A stretch of DNA of 24,524 nucleotides from a virus, in the IMG/VR virus record IMGVR_UViG_3300028045_000092, positions 1-24,524 of that record. One strand, given 5' to 3'. The notes beneath the pieces are model-generated. The model was given only the letters and a program-made list of their open reading frames with translations. It was not told the origin of the DNA and did not search any database. Below, piece after piece: positions 23,372 through 24,524 of this stretch. Both the position numbers and the translations under genes were made by a program. Numbering within the stretch: the stretch's first letter is position 1; the number at the start of each line of letters is the position of its first letter.

Positions 23372-24524
23372 ATGTCAATAGGATTCCCACCAGTTCCACT
23401 GTACCCGAAAGCTTTAGATTCAGACTACACCTTGTTTTTAGTCTATAACACATCTGAAGCTGCATTAGCTTCAAATAATGAAGCGTGGGCGGAAGAAGTA
23501 GAAATAGAACCTGTTAGTGCCGAAAGTAATGAGATTTGGGCAGACAATGGCTTTGCGAACATATCTGGTGAGTTGTTCTATTATGACGAAGTAGAAAAAG
23601 ACTCGAATGATAAAGTCTACAAGTTAAAAAGATGCTCACGAAACCTTGGAGGCTCTAAAACAAAATTTAACGAATCTGGATCGATGGTGCGTGGATTCGT
23701 AGTGGCAGAACATCACAATCAATTAGCAGACGCAATAATAAAAATAGAACAATTTGTTGGAGCAATATGTGACATAACAGATGCTGAAGAGTTTGCTAAA
23801 ATAAAAGACAGTTTAGATTGTAAAATTCGTTCTTTGGATGCAGAGCCAGATTGTATAGATGATGCCTGTCCTGATGCTGTTTTTTCTTTTGAAATCAACG
23901 ATGAAGAAAGTAGTAACTGCGAAGGTACAGTTGCTGAGTACGAGATAAGCATCGAAGGAAATTTTACAGGATTCAAAATTGACTTTGGTGATGGAACATT
24001 CACAACATCTTCAAGGTCAGGCACAAAAACATACCCTCCAAACACAAATATAGATCCAGTTTTGACAGTTAGCAACAATGCGTGTCAAATTATTCAAACT
24101 CCAATTGTAAGATCGAACCCTCAAGAGCCTGAAACTGAAGAAGTGCTAGAAGCTTTTGAAATACCGATCCCAGAAGTTCCTCCGTTTCCAGAGTTGGTAA
24201 TACCAGATATTGAGGCTCCTGAAAATGAACTAACACTGCCTCCAATAGTGTTTCCGTGTTTGGAAGCTGGGCCTTTGGGGCCAATAAATGTGCCATCTGT
24301 TATAATTATAGAACCACCTATTGACATACCTTCAGTAATATCAATTACGCCAGTTGACATACCTAGTGAAATCAGGTTTATCGACGCACCATCATTCAGT
24401 CCTATTGAGTTTGGCCCAGCACCATCGTTTAGTCCTATTGAGTTTGGCCCAGCACCATCGTTTAGTCCTATTGAGTTTGGCCCAGCACCATCGTTTAGTC
24501 CTATTGAGTTTGGCCCAGCACCAT
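23372..24524 (+). CDS. PKD-like, proline-rich tail/adhesin-type protein (third paralogue), 3' end outside the window
   Basis: The start is ATG 23372, preceded by AGGAAAT. The frame is open through the right edge (384 complete codons). Residues 1-150 match the shared N-terminal domain: PLYPKALDSDYTLFLVYN, ISGELFYYDEVE, GGSKTKF and VVAEHHNQLADAIIKIEQFVG. Residues about 168-255 hold a PKD-like module with FKIDFGDGTFTTSS and a late VLTVSNNACQ strand; four cysteines lie around it. From about residue 255 the chain is proline-rich (EIPIPEVPPFPEL, EPPIDIPS), and from residue 339 it is a perfect 11-residue repeat APSFSPIEFGP, four full copies plus the start of a fifth at the edge. This reads as attachment domain - PKD - extended stalk, with any receptor-binding tip lying beyond the window. 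Confidence 0.75.
   Translation, partial: MSIGFPPVPLYPKALDSDYTLFLVYNTSEAALASNNEAWAEEVEIEPVSAESNEIWADNGFANISGELFYYDEVEKDSNDKVYKLKRCSRNLGGSKTKFNESGSMVRGFVVAEHHNQLADAIIKIEQFVGAICDITDAEEFAKIKDSLDCKIRSLDAEPDCIDDACPDAVFSFEINDEESSNCEGTVAEYEISIEGNFTGFKIDFGDGTFTTSSRSGTKTYPPNTNIDPVLTVSNNACQIIQTPIVRSNPQEPETEEVLEAFEIPIPEVPPFPELVIPDIEAPENELTLPPIVFPCLEAGPLGPINVPSVIIIEPPIDIPSVISITPVDIPSEIRFIDAPSFSPIEFGPAPSFSPIEFGPAPSFSPIEFGPAPSFSPIEFGPAP
24386..24524 (+). repeat. 33-bp tandem repeat running off the right edge
   Basis: Copies begin with GCACCATC at 24386, 24419, 24452 and 24485, and a fifth at 24518 is cut by the edge. The first has two base differences (TCATTC for TCGTTT); the next three are identical. Each encodes APSFSPIEFGP. 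Confidence 0.97.

Noticed and set aside
24386-24524. 33-bp direct repeats as a possible CRISPR array or iteron origin
   Set aside because: No spacers, period divisible by three, and an open coding frame through every copy.

Overview
The window is a stretch of the late structural region of a large contractile-tailed (myovirus-type) double-stranded DNA phage. It is AT-rich and almost gap-free. Nearly all genes lie on the + strand, with short or overlapping junctions and clear AGGAG-type ribosome binding sites. No bacterial housekeeping gene, tRNA, transposase or integrase is seen. The combination of a T4/P2/Mu-type baseplate set, SET-domain and glycosyltransferase genes among the tail genes, and PKD-domain tail proteins resembles T4-like environmental (marine or freshwater) phages. 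The host cannot be told from this sequence.

Region 1 (about 1-15.0 kb) is the tail and baseplate module in the order familiar from Mu, P2 and PBSX: tape measure (entering from the left edge) - tube/baseplate adaptor of the CIS-tube type - small LysM/gp53-like protein - cysteine-rich hub (gpD/gp27-like) - cysteine-rich OB-fold spike (gp5/VgrG-like, no lysozyme domain seen) - gp25/gpW wedge - gpJ/gp6 wedge - a very long protein with an embedded P2 gpI-like domain. These would form the tail tube initiation complex, central hub/spike and wedges. The tape measure is built from about fifteen tandem units of 79-84 residues: five hydrophobic units, then ten amphipathic ones.

Region 2 (15.0-19.2 kb) mixes structural and enzyme genes: a tail protein, a GT-B glycosyltransferase-like protein, a small unknown protein, a SET-domain methyltransferase-like protein, a fibre-like structural protein and a GT-A-like protein. 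On the opposite strand lies a nucleoside 2-deoxyribosyltransferase-like gene, which ends in a 4-nt convergent overlap. This looks like a cassette for modifying virion or host macromolecules.

Region 3 (19.25 kb to the right edge) has a coiled-coil protein and then three consecutive paralogous tail/adhesin-type proteins. They share an N-terminal domain followed by PKD or PKD-like modules. The last runs off the window inside a perfect 33-bp tandem repeat encoding an 11-residue proline-containing motif, so the window edge may be an assembly edge. No non-coding stretch exceeds 300 bases; the longest gaps are about 50-90 bases.
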